64,000 nucleotides of DNA, from positions 62,001 to 126,000 of the forward strand of contig JANSYR010000013.1 in the NCBI GenBank assembly GCA_024742285.1, read 5' to 3'. The notes beneath the pieces are model-generated. The model saw only the letters and a program-made list of their open reading frames with translations, was not told the origin of the DNA and did no database searches. This DNA comes from a bacterium. GTDB taxonomy: Bacteria; Myxococcota_A; UBA9160; UBA4427. Positions 16,773 through 24,569 of the stretch are shown here, in pieces. Numbering within the stretch: position 1 is the stretch's first letter; the number at the start of each line of letters is the position of its first letter. The position numbers were made by a program, and so were the translations under genes.

Positions 16773-17381
16773 TCAGGCGCTCGGAGGACAGGCGTCGAGG
16801 CGCAGCGCCACGCTCGTGGGCGGCGGCGTCGCCGGGTAGGCGCCGATCACCGAGGAGATCCGGGCGACGGCGTACTTCTCCATCTTGAGCGCATGCATCG
16901 CCTCGACGGTCGGGCGGTCCTCGAAGAGCACGGGGACGACACATCGCGTCTCGCCCCGCCGGAGCATCTGGATCGGCACGCCGTCGAGGGCGTGTTCGAC
17001 GGCCTTGGTCTTCGGCATGCCGAGCCACTCGCCGTGCTCGTCGTCGACGATCCAGAGCCTGAGCTCCGAGGGCCGGCCCCCACTGTCGGTCGCGTAGAGG
17101 GAGATCACCTCTTCGAGCTCGGACATGATCGCGTAGGTCCCGGAGAAGAGGACGACGGGCGTCGCGGCGAGGGCGATCCAGCGGAGCACGCGCGGCGTCG
17201 CCGCCGCGACGAGCAGGGCGCCGACGGTGATCGAGCCGAGGCCGCCGAAGAGATTGCCGCGTCGCGGGAAGGCGTAGGCGCCCTCGTGCTGGAGGCGGAC
17301 GAGGAAGACGGTCAGGCCGAGGGCGATCAGTGCCCAGCCGACGAGGGGCACGAGGCGATTCGGCGCGTTCGGCTCGGACAC
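16773..17381 (-). CDS. Membrane protein with C-terminal nitroreductase/split-barrel-like domain
   Basis: Two to three N-terminal membrane helices (LVPLVGWALIALGLTVFLV; LFGGLGSITVGALLVAAATP; WIALAATPVVLFSGTYAIM). The soluble C-terminal half is reminiscent of deazaflavin (F420)-dependent nitroreductase-like proteins: ELRLWIVDDEHGEWLG, QMLRRGETRCVVPVLF and MHALKMEKYAVARI. That resemblance is from memory of family motifs and is tentative. GTG start, 202 aa. The next gene upstream (MBL hydrolase) ends 4 bp before its start, so the two are co-transcribed. Confidence 0.6.
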   Translation of the reverse strand: MSEPNAPNRLVPLVGWALIALGLTVFLVRLQHEGAYAFPRRGNLFGGLGSITVGALLVAAATPRVLRWIALAATPVVLFSGTYAIMSELEEVISLYATDSGGRPSELRLWIVDDEHGEWLGMPKTKAVEHALDGVPIQMLRRGETRCVVPVLFEDRPTVEAMHALKMEKYAVARISSVIGAYPATPPPTSVALRLDACPPSA

Positions 17382-17385
17382 GGGG

Positions 17386-18318
17386 CTACGCGAGCTCCCA
17401 GCGCGTCGTGCCTTCGTCGACTTCGTGCCGGCGTACCCGGCCGTCGCGTTCGAGCTTCTGCAGGTGCGACGTCACGCTCTGGCCGGCGGCGGCGTGCAGG
17501 TTCTCCGGGTAGCCGACGTAGATTCGCTTCACCATGTCGGGGACGAGGCGATCGCCCGCTTCGAGGGCGCCGAGGACCTGCTGTTCCCGCTCGAGTCGGT
17601 GGGCGAGATATTCTTCGACTTTCGCGACGCCGGCGTCGATCTTCGGTCCGTGGGCCGGGTAGATCCAGGTCGGCGCCTCGTCGCGCAGCCGTTCGAGGGA
17701 GGCCATGTAGTCGGCGAGGCTGCCCGTCGTCGCGGGGATCACGGTCGTTCCGATCCCGAGCACGTTGTCGCCGGAGAAGAGGCTGCCTTCCTCCTCGAGG
17801 AGGAAACAGAGGTGGTCCGGGGCGTGGCCCGGCGTGAAGAGCGCGCGCAGGCGCGCGCCCTCGGTCTCGACGACGTCGCCATCCGAGATCAGCTCGAGCT
17901 TGCCCTCGGCGAGGTCGTCCGGATGGGCGACGTTCGCCTCGGCGTCCGGTCCACTCGGCCCCGGACCCGCCGCGGCCGGCCAGGGCTTCTTGTAGACGGG
18001 GATGTCGTTGCCGAAGTGGCTGCGCACCTGCTTCACGCCGCCGATGTGATCGGGATGGGCGTGGGTCAGGACGATGCCTTCGATCTCCTTGCAGCCGGAG
18101 CTCGCGATCGCTTCCTCGAGGAAAGGCATGTAGGAGTCGAAACCCGAGCCGGTATCGAGGAGGAGGCGCTTGTCGCCGCTGCCCACGAGGTAGGTGTTGG
18201 TTCCGGGGCCGGTGAACATGCTCGGATTCTGCCCGAGGGCGACGCTCACGAGAGGGGACAGCTTCGCCACGTCCGGCAGCTCGGAGCCGCCGAGGATCTC
18301 GGGGGACTTCTCGGACAC
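17386..18318 (-). CDS. MBL-fold metallo-hydrolase (LACTB2-like)
   Basis: A zinc metallo-beta-lactamase-fold hydrolase. Metal motif HAHPDHIGG (HxHxDH) in EGIVLTHAHPDH; FTPGHAPDHLCF supplies the second His; GDNVLGIGTTV the bridging Asp; YPAHGPKI the last His. The C-terminal ~70 residues form a winged-helix-like tail (VTSHLQKLERDGRVRRHE), as in LACTB2-type proteins. 310 aa, GTG start. The substrate could be a thioester, a nucleic acid end or another ester and is not determinable here. Confidence 0.88.
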   Translation of the reverse strand: MSEKSPEILGGSELPDVAKLSPLVSVALGQNPSMFTGPGTNTYLVGSGDKRLLLDTGSGFDSYMPFLEEAIASSGCKEIEGIVLTHAHPDHIGGVKQVRSHFGNDIPVYKKPWPAAAGPGPSGPDAEANVAHPDDLAEGKLELISDGDVVETEGARLRALFTPGHAPDHLCFLLEEEGSLFSGDNVLGIGTTVIPATTGSLADYMASLERLRDEAPTWIYPAHGPKIDAGVAKVEEYLAHRLEREQQVLGALEAGDRLVPDMVKRIYVGYPENLHAAAGQSVTSHLQKLERDGRVRRHEVDEGTTRWELA

Positions 18319-18328
18319 GCTGACGCTC

Positions 18329-19696
18329 CTATTCGCCGGCCACGGTCATGGCGGAGATCCGGATGGGCGGCGAGGCCGTGCGGCCACGCCAGACGAGCTC
18401 GCTGCCGATGCGATCGATCGACTGGAGCATGTCGCCGAGGTTCCCGGCGATGGTGATCTCCTCGACCGGGTGGACGACTTCCCCGTTCTCGACCCAGAGA
18501 CCCGCGGCACCGCGCGAGTAGTCCCCGGTCGTCGGGTTGAAGCCCATGCCGATCAGCTCGGTCACGACGAGGCCGCGGTCGAGCTCGGCGATCAGCTCGT
18601 CGAGGGTCTTCTCTCCGGGCTCGAGCCACAGATTGGTCGTGCCGACGCGCGGCGCGGAGCCGGTCCCGCGCGCCGCGCTGCCCGTCGAAGGCAGGTCGAG
18701 CTTGCGGCCCGAGTAGGTGTCGAGGAGCCAGGTCTCGAGCACGCCGTTCTCGACCAGCACGTTGCGCCGGGTCGGCTGTCCTTCGCCGTCGAAGGGTTTG
18801 CTCCCGAGGCCGGTGGGAAGTCGGCCGTCGTCGATGATCGTGACGGCGCTCGCCGCGATCGACTCGCCGAGCTTCTCCCCGAGGAAGGTCGACTCGCGGT
18901 AGACCGAGTAGCCGCTCACGCACGAGGCGACCTGGCCGATCAGGCTCGGCGCCGTCATGCCGTCGAAGATCACCGGGACCTCGCAGGTTTCCACGCGCTT
19001 GCCGCCGAGCCGTCGGATCGCCCGCTCGGCGGCCTTGCGACCGACCGCCGCCGCGTCCTCGAGGTCCGCGAGGCGACGCGCCGACGTCATCCAGTAGTCG
19101 CGCTGCATCGAGTCGCCCTCGCGGGCCAGCGGCTCCGAGAAGAGTCCGTGACTCGCCGACTCGTAGCTGCCGAGGAAGCCCTGGCTGTTGCCGTAGACGA
19201 CGCGGGCGTGACCGCTGCTCGCCTGGCTCCCCTCGGAGTTGTCGATCCGGGGGTCGAAGTCCCGGGCGGCGGCCTCGGCCCGCTTCGCGTCCTCGATCCG
19301 GGCGTCGAGGGAGACGTTGCGGTCCGCCGGGTCGAAGAGCTCGAGGTCCGGAAGGTCCGTCGCGAAGCCACCCTCGGGCAGGCCCGCGGACGGATCCGCC
19401 GCGGTCGCGCGGGCGAGGGCGACGGCCTCCTCGGCCATGCGTGCGACCGCGTCGGGGGCGAGGTCGCTCGTCGACACGATCGAGGTCCGTCGGCCTTCCT
19501 TCCCGTCGACCAGGGCGCGAATGCCGAGCCCGCGCTCCTGGGCCTGCTTCACGAACTCGATCTCGTCGCCGCGGACGCGGACCTCGCGGTCGTCGCCTTC
19601 GACGAGCAGGACGTCCGCCTGGCTCGCGCCGGCGCGAGCCGCCGCCTCGAGCGCGTGCTGGACGACGGCTTCCATCTCGGCCTGCGAAGCGCTCAT
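18329..19696 (-). CDS. pmbA: TldE/PmbA-family metalloprotease subunit
   Basis: Non-catalytic-type partner of TldD in the heterodimeric TldD/TldE protease that matures peptides and removes unfolded peptides. It has the TldD/PmbA fold: early EVRVRGDEIEFVKQAQERGLGIRALV, GKRVETCEVPVIFDG, VTIIDDGRLPTGLGSKPFDGEG, and GFNPTTGDYSRGAAGLWVENGE. It lacks the HExxxH motif, as expected for this subunit. 455 aa. Coupled to tldD by a 4-nt overlap at 19693-19696. Confidence 0.92.
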   Translation of the reverse strand: MSASQAEMEAVVQHALEAAARAGASQADVLLVEGDDREVRVRGDEIEFVKQAQERGLGIRALVDGKEGRRTSIVSTSDLAPDAVARMAEEAVALARATAADPSAGLPEGGFATDLPDLELFDPADRNVSLDARIEDAKRAEAAARDFDPRIDNSEGSQASSGHARVVYGNSQGFLGSYESASHGLFSEPLAREGDSMQRDYWMTSARRLADLEDAAAVGRKAAERAIRRLGGKRVETCEVPVIFDGMTAPSLIGQVASCVSGYSVYRESTFLGEKLGESIAASAVTIIDDGRLPTGLGSKPFDGEGQPTRRNVLVENGVLETWLLDTYSGRKLDLPSTGSAARGTGSAPRVGTTNLWLEPGEKTLDELIAELDRGLVVTELIGMGFNPTTGDYSRGAAGLWVENGEVVHPVEEITIAGNLGDMLQSIDRIGSELVWRGRTASPPIRISAMTVAGE

Positions 19697-21156
19697 CCTT
19701 CGGTGCCTCCGACGGTCAGGTCGTTCACCCGGATCGTCGGGAGCCCGACGCCGACCGGGACGCCCTGGCCGTCCTTGCCGCAGGTGCCGACGCCTTCGTC
19801 GAGGGCGAGGTCGTGACCGATCCGCGTGACACGGGTCAGTACGTCGGGTCCGTTCCCGATCAGGGTCGCGCCCTTCACCGGGCGACCGATCCGACCGCCC
19901 TCGATCCGATACGCCTCGCTCGCGCTGAAGACGAACTTGCCGCTCGTGATGTCGACCTGGCCGCCCCCGAACGAGACGGCGTAGAGCCCGTCTTCGACAC
20001 CCGCGAGGATCTCCTCGGGATCATCCTCGCCGGCGAGCATGAAGGTATTGGTCATGCGCGGGAGGGGAAGGTGGGCGTAGCTCTCGCGGCGACCGTTGCC
20101 GGTCGGCTCCACGCCCATCAGCTCGGCGTTCAGTCGGTCCTGCATGTAGCCGACGAGGACGCCGTTCTCGATCAGCACGTTGCGCTTCGACGGCGTCCCC
20201 TCGTCGTCGACGTTGATCGAACCCCGGCGTCCGGGGATTGTGCCGTCGTCGACGACGGTGACGCCCTCGGCGGCGACCCGCTGGCCCATCTTGTCCGAGA
20301 AGGCACTCGTCTTCTTGCGGTTGAAGTCGCCTTCGAGCCCGTGTCCGATGGCTTCGTGAAGGAGGATCCCCGGCCATCCCGGGCCGAGCACGACGTCCAT
20401 CGCGCCGGCGGGGCAGGCCTCCGCCTCGAGGTTCAGCAGCGCGATCCGGACCGCTTCGTCGACGAGGCCCTTCCATCGCGAGGGCTCGCGCATCGCTTCG
20501 AGCTCGAAGCGGCCCCCCGCCCCCTGGTAGCCGACCTCGCGGCGGCTGCCGTCGGCGGCGAGGACCTGGACGTTCACGCGCACGAGCGGGAGCACGTCCG
20601 CCACGCGCGTGCCGTCGCTCGCGGCGACGAGCGTGTGCTTGTGCTGGCAGACGATGCTGGCCATCACCTGGCTGATCTTCGGGCTCTTCGCCCGCGCGTA
20701 GGCGTCGATCTCGTTGAGCCAGTCGACCTTCGTGGCGACGGGGACGTCGGTCGGCGCCGTCGCGATCGGGTAGAGGTCGTGACCGCCGGCGCCGCTCGTG
20801 ATCGCGACGGGAGCGCGTTGGCGGGTCTCGTCGGCGATCGCCCGGGCGGTGCCGGCCGCGAGGCGGGCGCTCTCGACGCTGATCTCGTCGGAGTGGGCGT
20901 AGCCCTGGCGTTCACCGCGCACGGCGCGGACGCCGACACCCTGTTCGAGGTGGCGATCGCCGCTCTTCACGATGCCTTCTTCGAGGGAGACCGAATCGGT
21001 CGTGGTGTACTCGAAGTAGAGATCCGCGTAGTCCACCTGGCGCTCGAGGGCGGTGTCGAGGGCCTCGGCGAGGCTTCCGTCGTCGAGGTCGAAGCGCTCG
21101 CGGAAGAAGTCGAGGGCGCGATCGGCGCTGGTCTCCGTCGGATCGGAGGCGCTCAT
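19693..21156 (-). CDS. tldD: TldD-family metalloprotease catalytic subunit
   Basis: Zinc-binding motif HEAIGHGLEGD (HExxxH) in GPGWPGILLHEAIGHGLEGD, followed by the family signature TVVDDGTIPGRRGSINVDDEGTP and the C-terminal GTCGKDGQGVPVG. The paired TldE lies directly downstream. The heterodimer cleaves small or unfolded peptides and in some bacteria matures microcins or RiPPs; no precursor peptide gene was recognised nearby. 487 aa, typical. Confidence 0.95.
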   Translation of the reverse strand: MSASDPTETSADRALDFFRERFDLDDGSLAEALDTALERQVDYADLYFEYTTTDSVSLEEGIVKSGDRHLEQGVGVRAVRGERQGYAHSDEISVESARLAAGTARAIADETRQRAPVAITSGAGGHDLYPIATAPTDVPVATKVDWLNEIDAYARAKSPKISQVMASIVCQHKHTLVAASDGTRVADVLPLVRVNVQVLAADGSRREVGYQGAGGRFELEAMREPSRWKGLVDEAVRIALLNLEAEACPAGAMDVVLGPGWPGILLHEAIGHGLEGDFNRKKTSAFSDKMGQRVAAEGVTVVDDGTIPGRRGSINVDDEGTPSKRNVLIENGVLVGYMQDRLNAELMGVEPTGNGRRESYAHLPLPRMTNTFMLAGEDDPEEILAGVEDGLYAVSFGGGQVDITSGKFVFSASEAYRIEGGRIGRPVKGATLIGNGPDVLTRVTRIGHDLALDEGVGTCGKDGQGVPVGVGLPTIRVNDLTVGGTEG

Positions 21157-21248
21157 GTCTTGTCGGCCTTTCTCGCGATGGCGGCTACGGCGCCGCGTCG
21201 CACGCGAAGACTGCGGGGGCGGCCCGGAGAGTAGCGGTCGCAGCGGGA

Positions 21249-21947
21249 TCAGGTCGGATCGACGAGGGCCGCTGCGACGGCGGTGGCCAAGGCTTCGGGT
21301 GTCGGGAGAGCGCGGACGTCGACCACGGTGATCCCGAGGTCACGAATGGCGGCGAGGACTTCGTCGGCGTCGTCGCCGACGTAGACCAGGCGGTCCACCT
21401 CGACGCCGAGGGCCTCCGCCGAGGCTGCGAAGAGGGCGGCGTCGGGCTTCGCGCGGCCGTGCCGACAGGGTGTCTCGATCGAATCGAAATAGTCAATGAT
21501 TTCAAGATCTTTCAGGATCTCCGGGAGGCGATGGTCGAAGTTGCTGACGACGCCCATCGGGATCGATCGCGTGCGTAGATGGGCGAGCAGACCCTCGGCC
21601 CCGGCGCGGGTTCGCCAGGCGCCCGAGGCGCGGTACGCATCGAAGAGGGCGCCGGCGAAGCCGCGGAAGTCCGAGAAGCGCGCGGTGCTGTCCGTGGCCT
21701 GAAACGTCTGCCGGATGACCTCGAACCACCACGCCACCTCGCCTTCGCGGCGCGCTTCCTCGTCTTCGCCGTCGAGGCCACGCGGACCGGCGTGACGGAG
21801 GATGCGGCGAAAGCCGTCTTCGAGCCGCCAGGCGGGCAGGTCGACGCCGTACTCCCGGGCGACCCGCGCGTAGACCTCGCCCACGGGCTCGGTCGGCTCG
21901 ATCAGGGTGCCGGTCGCGTCGAAGGCGACCGCGGCGCGCGGACTCAT
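21249..21947 (-). CDS. HAD-superfamily hydrolase
   Basis: A Rossmann-type phosphatase. Motif I VAFDATGTLIEP: Asp nucleophile present, the second Asp of DxD replaced by Thr, as in some HDHD3-like members. Motif II VVSNFD; motif III Lys in HGRAKPD; motif IV VYVGDDADEVLAA. A helical cap (~20-100) points to a small-molecule phosphate substrate. 232 aa. ATG at 21947 overlaps the stop of the upstream ArsR-methyltransferase gene as ATGA. Confidence 0.9.
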   Translation of the reverse strand: MSPRAAVAFDATGTLIEPTEPVGEVYARVAREYGVDLPAWRLEDGFRRILRHAGPRGLDGEDEEARREGEVAWWFEVIRQTFQATDSTARFSDFRGFAGALFDAYRASGAWRTRAGAEGLLAHLRTRSIPMGVVSNFDHRLPEILKDLEIIDYFDSIETPCRHGRAKPDAALFAASAEALGVEVDRLVYVGDDADEVLAAIRDLGITVVDVRALPTPEALATAVAAALVDPT

Positions 21948-22924
21948 CCGTCGGATCCGCCCGGCCGTTGCGCGGTCGCGACGAAGCTCGGCGGCAGGTC
22001 GCGCTTCGCTTCCGAGGCGTAGCGACGGATGCGCGTCGCTTCGAGTCCCGCAGCTTCGATCCACTCGCGGAGCTGGGCCTCTTCGAAGCCCAGCCAGAGC
22101 AGACCGAGCTCTTGCTCCATCCACTTGTGCTCGTGGATCCCGAAATCGACGAGGACGACCTGGCCTCCGGGACGGACGATGCGGGCCATCTCGGCGATCG
22201 CGCGGCCCGGCTCTTCGAGGGAGTGGAGCACCATGTGGGCAAAGACGGCGTCGACGCTCGCGTCGTCGAGCGGGAGCGCGTGGGCATCGCCCTCGCGAAA
22301 CGCAAGGCGCCCCGGGTTCGTCGGGTCGAGCTCGGCCGCCTTGTCGCGGGCGGCCTCGAGCATGCCGCCGGAGCGATCGATGCCGATCACGTCGAGGCCG
22401 AGGTCGGCGAGCTCGAGCGCCAGGACGCCCGTGCCCGTGCCGATGTCGGCGACCCGGAGTCGCGGCGGGACGAGGGTCGTGGTCGCGCGGGCTCGCAGGA
22501 GGTCGTCGCCGAAGACCGTCCGCAGGGCGTCCCACTCGGGGCCGACCTCGTCGAAGAAGCTCCGACCCGAGAGCGCGCGGGCCTTCCGCGCCGCGAGGGT
22601 CTGACGCAGGAGCGTGTCGTCGCGTTCGGCGGTCGGGTCGTCGGCGAAGGCGCTTCGGGAGAGAGCCCAGGCGTCGATCCACGGGCCTTCGTCGGGCAGC
22701 GCCAGGCGGTAGGCGACGAAGGTGCCGTCGCGTCGATCGGTGAGCAGGCCCGCCTCGCGCAGGATCGCGAGGTGCCGGGATACGCGGGACTGCGCCATGC
22801 CGAGGATGTCCATCAGCTCTCCGACGATCAGCTCCTCCTGCTCGAGGAGACGAAGGATCCGGATCCGCGTGGGATCGGAGAGCGTCTTGAACACTTTCTG
22901 GAGCGCCTCGGCACCGCTGCTCAT
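21944..22924 (-). CDS. ArsR-type HTH fused to SAM-dependent methyltransferase
   Basis: Residues ~1-85 are an ArsR/SmtB winged helix (LSDPTRIRILRLLEQEELIVGELMDILGMAQSRVSRHLAILREAGLL). The metal-binding CxC of classical ArsR is absent. After a linker, residues ~145-300 are a class I methyltransferase: VADIGTGTGVLALELA (SAM motif), DVIGIDRS, DAVFAHMVLHSLEEP, GGQVVLVDFG. This suggests autoregulation linked to SAM or to a methylated metabolite; the substrate is unknown. 326 aa. Co-translated with the HAD gene. Confidence 0.88.
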   Translation of the reverse strand: MSSGAEALQKVFKTLSDPTRIRILRLLEQEELIVGELMDILGMAQSRVSRHLAILREAGLLTDRRDGTFVAYRLALPDEGPWIDAWALSRSAFADDPTAERDDTLLRQTLAARKARALSGRSFFDEVGPEWDALRTVFGDDLLRARATTTLVPPRLRVADIGTGTGVLALELADLGLDVIGIDRSGGMLEAARDKAAELDPTNPGRLAFREGDAHALPLDDASVDAVFAHMVLHSLEEPGRAIAEMARIVRPGGQVVLVDFGIHEHKWMEQELGLLWLGFEEAQLREWIEAAGLEATRIRRYASEAKRDLPPSFVATAQRPGGSDG

Positions 22925-22943
22925 CCGTCCGGGTCTCCCTTCG

Positions 22944-23828
22944 TCACCGTGGGGTCGCGGGCTGGAGCTTCGGGTTCGCGGCCGTCCCCGATACGCGAAC
23001 CGCGAGGGTGCCGTCGGGCCCGAGACGGAGCCCGGCGCTCGGCGCCAGTCGCTTCAGCGTCGCGTCGAGAACCTGCAGGTCGGCCCGGAGATCGAGAGGC
23101 GGGGACTGGCTGCGATGGACGAGGCCGATCTCGCCCTCGATCGTCCCGGCGACGACGTCGCCTTCCAGCACGACGTCGGAGATCCGCGTCGCCCCCGATT
23201 CGAGGATCTCGACGACCCCCGTCGTCCGGGAGAACGGGATCTGGACCGGAAGCATCGAAGTCTGGATCCGGAGCGAGGGGCTCCCGAACTCCACTCGACC
23301 GCGGAGCGTCCCGTCCGGATCGAGGGCGACGTCGGCGTCCGCTTCGAGCCGCCCGGCCAGCTGCAGATTGCGCGTGTCCAGCCGGAGCGGCAAGCGCGAC
23401 AGCTCCACGTCGCTCACGCGCCCGACGTAGGCCGGCGCCTCACCGAGCCGCAGGACGCCGTCCGCCGTTCCGAGCCCGGTCTCGGCCCAGATCCGGATCG
23501 TCGGCTCGCCGCCGAACCACGACGTCGAGAAGCGGGGCGCGATCTCGAGGGTGAAGATCCGGACCCGATCGACGGCCGGGTGGCGGATGCTCACGTCGTT
23601 CGCGCGCAGCACCGGCCCGCGCGCCGAGATCGCGGGGGACAGCGCGTTCACCTCGACCTGCGCCGCGCTCACCCGGTTGATCTCCCAGGCGACCCGCCGC
23701 CCGAGCGCGTCCCAGGGGAAGAGCAGGATCGCGAAGAGCGCGAAGAGCAGCACGCACAGCGGCACCGCGATCGCGCGCGGCAGGAATGCGCCCCCCGCGC
23801 CGCCCAGAGAAACGTTCGATTCGGACAC
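22944..23828 (-). CDS. gspN: Type II secretion system protein GspN
   Basis: An N-terminal membrane helix (AVPLCVLLFALFAILLFPW) with a DALGRR segment, then a beta-rich periplasmic region with AsmA-like repeats (PLRLDTRNLQLAGRLEADADVALDPDGTLRG and a matching C-terminal strand set), as in GspN of delta-type type II systems. 294 aa. Last gene of the gsp run, separated from gspM by a 165-bp gap containing tandem hairpin repeats. Confidence 0.82.
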   Translation of the reverse strand: MSESNVSLGGAGGAFLPRAIAVPLCVLLFALFAILLFPWDALGRRVAWEINRVSAAQVEVNALSPAISARGPVLRANDVSIRHPAVDRVRIFTLEIAPRFSTSWFGGEPTIRIWAETGLGTADGVLRLGEAPAYVGRVSDVELSRLPLRLDTRNLQLAGRLEADADVALDPDGTLRGRVEFGSPSLRIQTSMLPVQIPFSRTTGVVEILESGATRISDVVLEGDVVAGTIEGEIGLVHRSQSPPLDLRADLQVLDATLKRLAPSAGLRLGPDGTLAVRVSGTAANPKLQPATPR

Positions 23829-23920
23829 GCGCAGACTCTACCGGGGATCCGCCGCCGCCGCGCGTCCCCGACCCGCCGCGACGAATTCGGCGAAGCCGAC
23901 CGATCGCGAGGCCCCGTCGC

Positions 23921-23990
23921 CGAGCGCCCGCAGGCGACAAACGAGCCGAGCGCCCGCAGGCGACAAACGAGCCGAGCGCCCGCAGGCGAC
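23921..23990 (-). repeat. 26-bp tandem hairpin repeat after gspM
   Basis: CGAGCGCCCGCAGGCGAC occurs at 23921, 23947 and 23973 with an exact 26-bp period (linker AAACGAGC). On the minus strand the copies start 3 bp after the gspM stop and read CGCC-TGCG-GGCG as short stem-loops. The core is the reverse complement of the repeat at 2682-2772 near the MerR-TPR gene. It separates gspM from gspN. Confidence 0.75.
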
Positions 23991-23993
23991 GAA

Positions 23994-24569
23994 CTAGCCC
24001 AGAGGTTTGAAGGTCGAGACCGAGAACGTGACGTCGATCAGGTCCTGGGCGGGCTGGTCCCCGCGCGCGCGTCCCGGCCGGCGCTTCACGCGCAGGCTCT
24101 TGACCGAGAGCGGCTGCTCGTTCGTCTCGATGCTCGAGAGGTAGGAGACGGCCTGGCGGAGCGTGACGTTCTTGAGGCTGACCTCGACCTTCGTCTCTTC
24201 GTAGTCGTCGCTCTCGCCCGACTGTCGCTTCTCCATCGAGGTCGGCTTGACCCCCGCCCGGGCGGCGAGGGATTCGAGGAGCGTCAGCAGATTCTGTTGG
24301 TTGCGCGTCTGCTGGATGCGCTGCTCGACGAGGTCGAGGCGCCCGTGCAGGCCGTCCCACTCCCGCTTCATGCGCACCATCATGTCGAGGTCGCGGGAAG
24401 CCTCGTCCGCTGCGGCGGACGCGCGATCGCTCGCCGACTGGATCGGCAGCAGGATGCCGACGAAGAGCAGGAGCACGGCGAGGGCGCCGCCGGCGATGGC
24501 GACGAGGATCCGCTCCCGCGGCATCAATCCGTCCCAGACGACGAGGAGGCGGCCGAAGAGATCCTTCAT
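23994..24569 (-). CDS. gspM: Type II secretion system protein GspM
   Basis: A bitopic inner-membrane protein: short cytosolic N-terminus, one helix (ILVAIAGGALAVLLLFVGILLP), a coiled-coil stretch (~45-95) and a C-terminal ferredoxin-like domain (EVSLKNVTLRQAVSYLSSIE; LSVKSLRVKRRPG). This matches GspM, the GspL partner in the platform. 191 aa. Overlaps gspL by ATGA. Confidence 0.9.
   Translation of the reverse strand: MKDLFGRLLVVWDGLMPRERILVAIAGGALAVLLLFVGILLPIQSASDRASAAADEASRDLDMMVRMKREWDGLHGRLDLVEQRIQQTRNQQNLLTLLESLAARAGVKPTSMEKRQSGESDDYEETKVEVSLKNVTLRQAVSYLSSIETNEQPLSVKSLRVKRRPGRARGDQPAQDLIDVTFSVSTFKPLG

Noticed and set aside
23921-23990. Possible CRISPR array
   Set aside because: Three copies with an 8-bp constant linker, no unique spacers, and no cas genes; the same holds for the 92-bp array at 56881.
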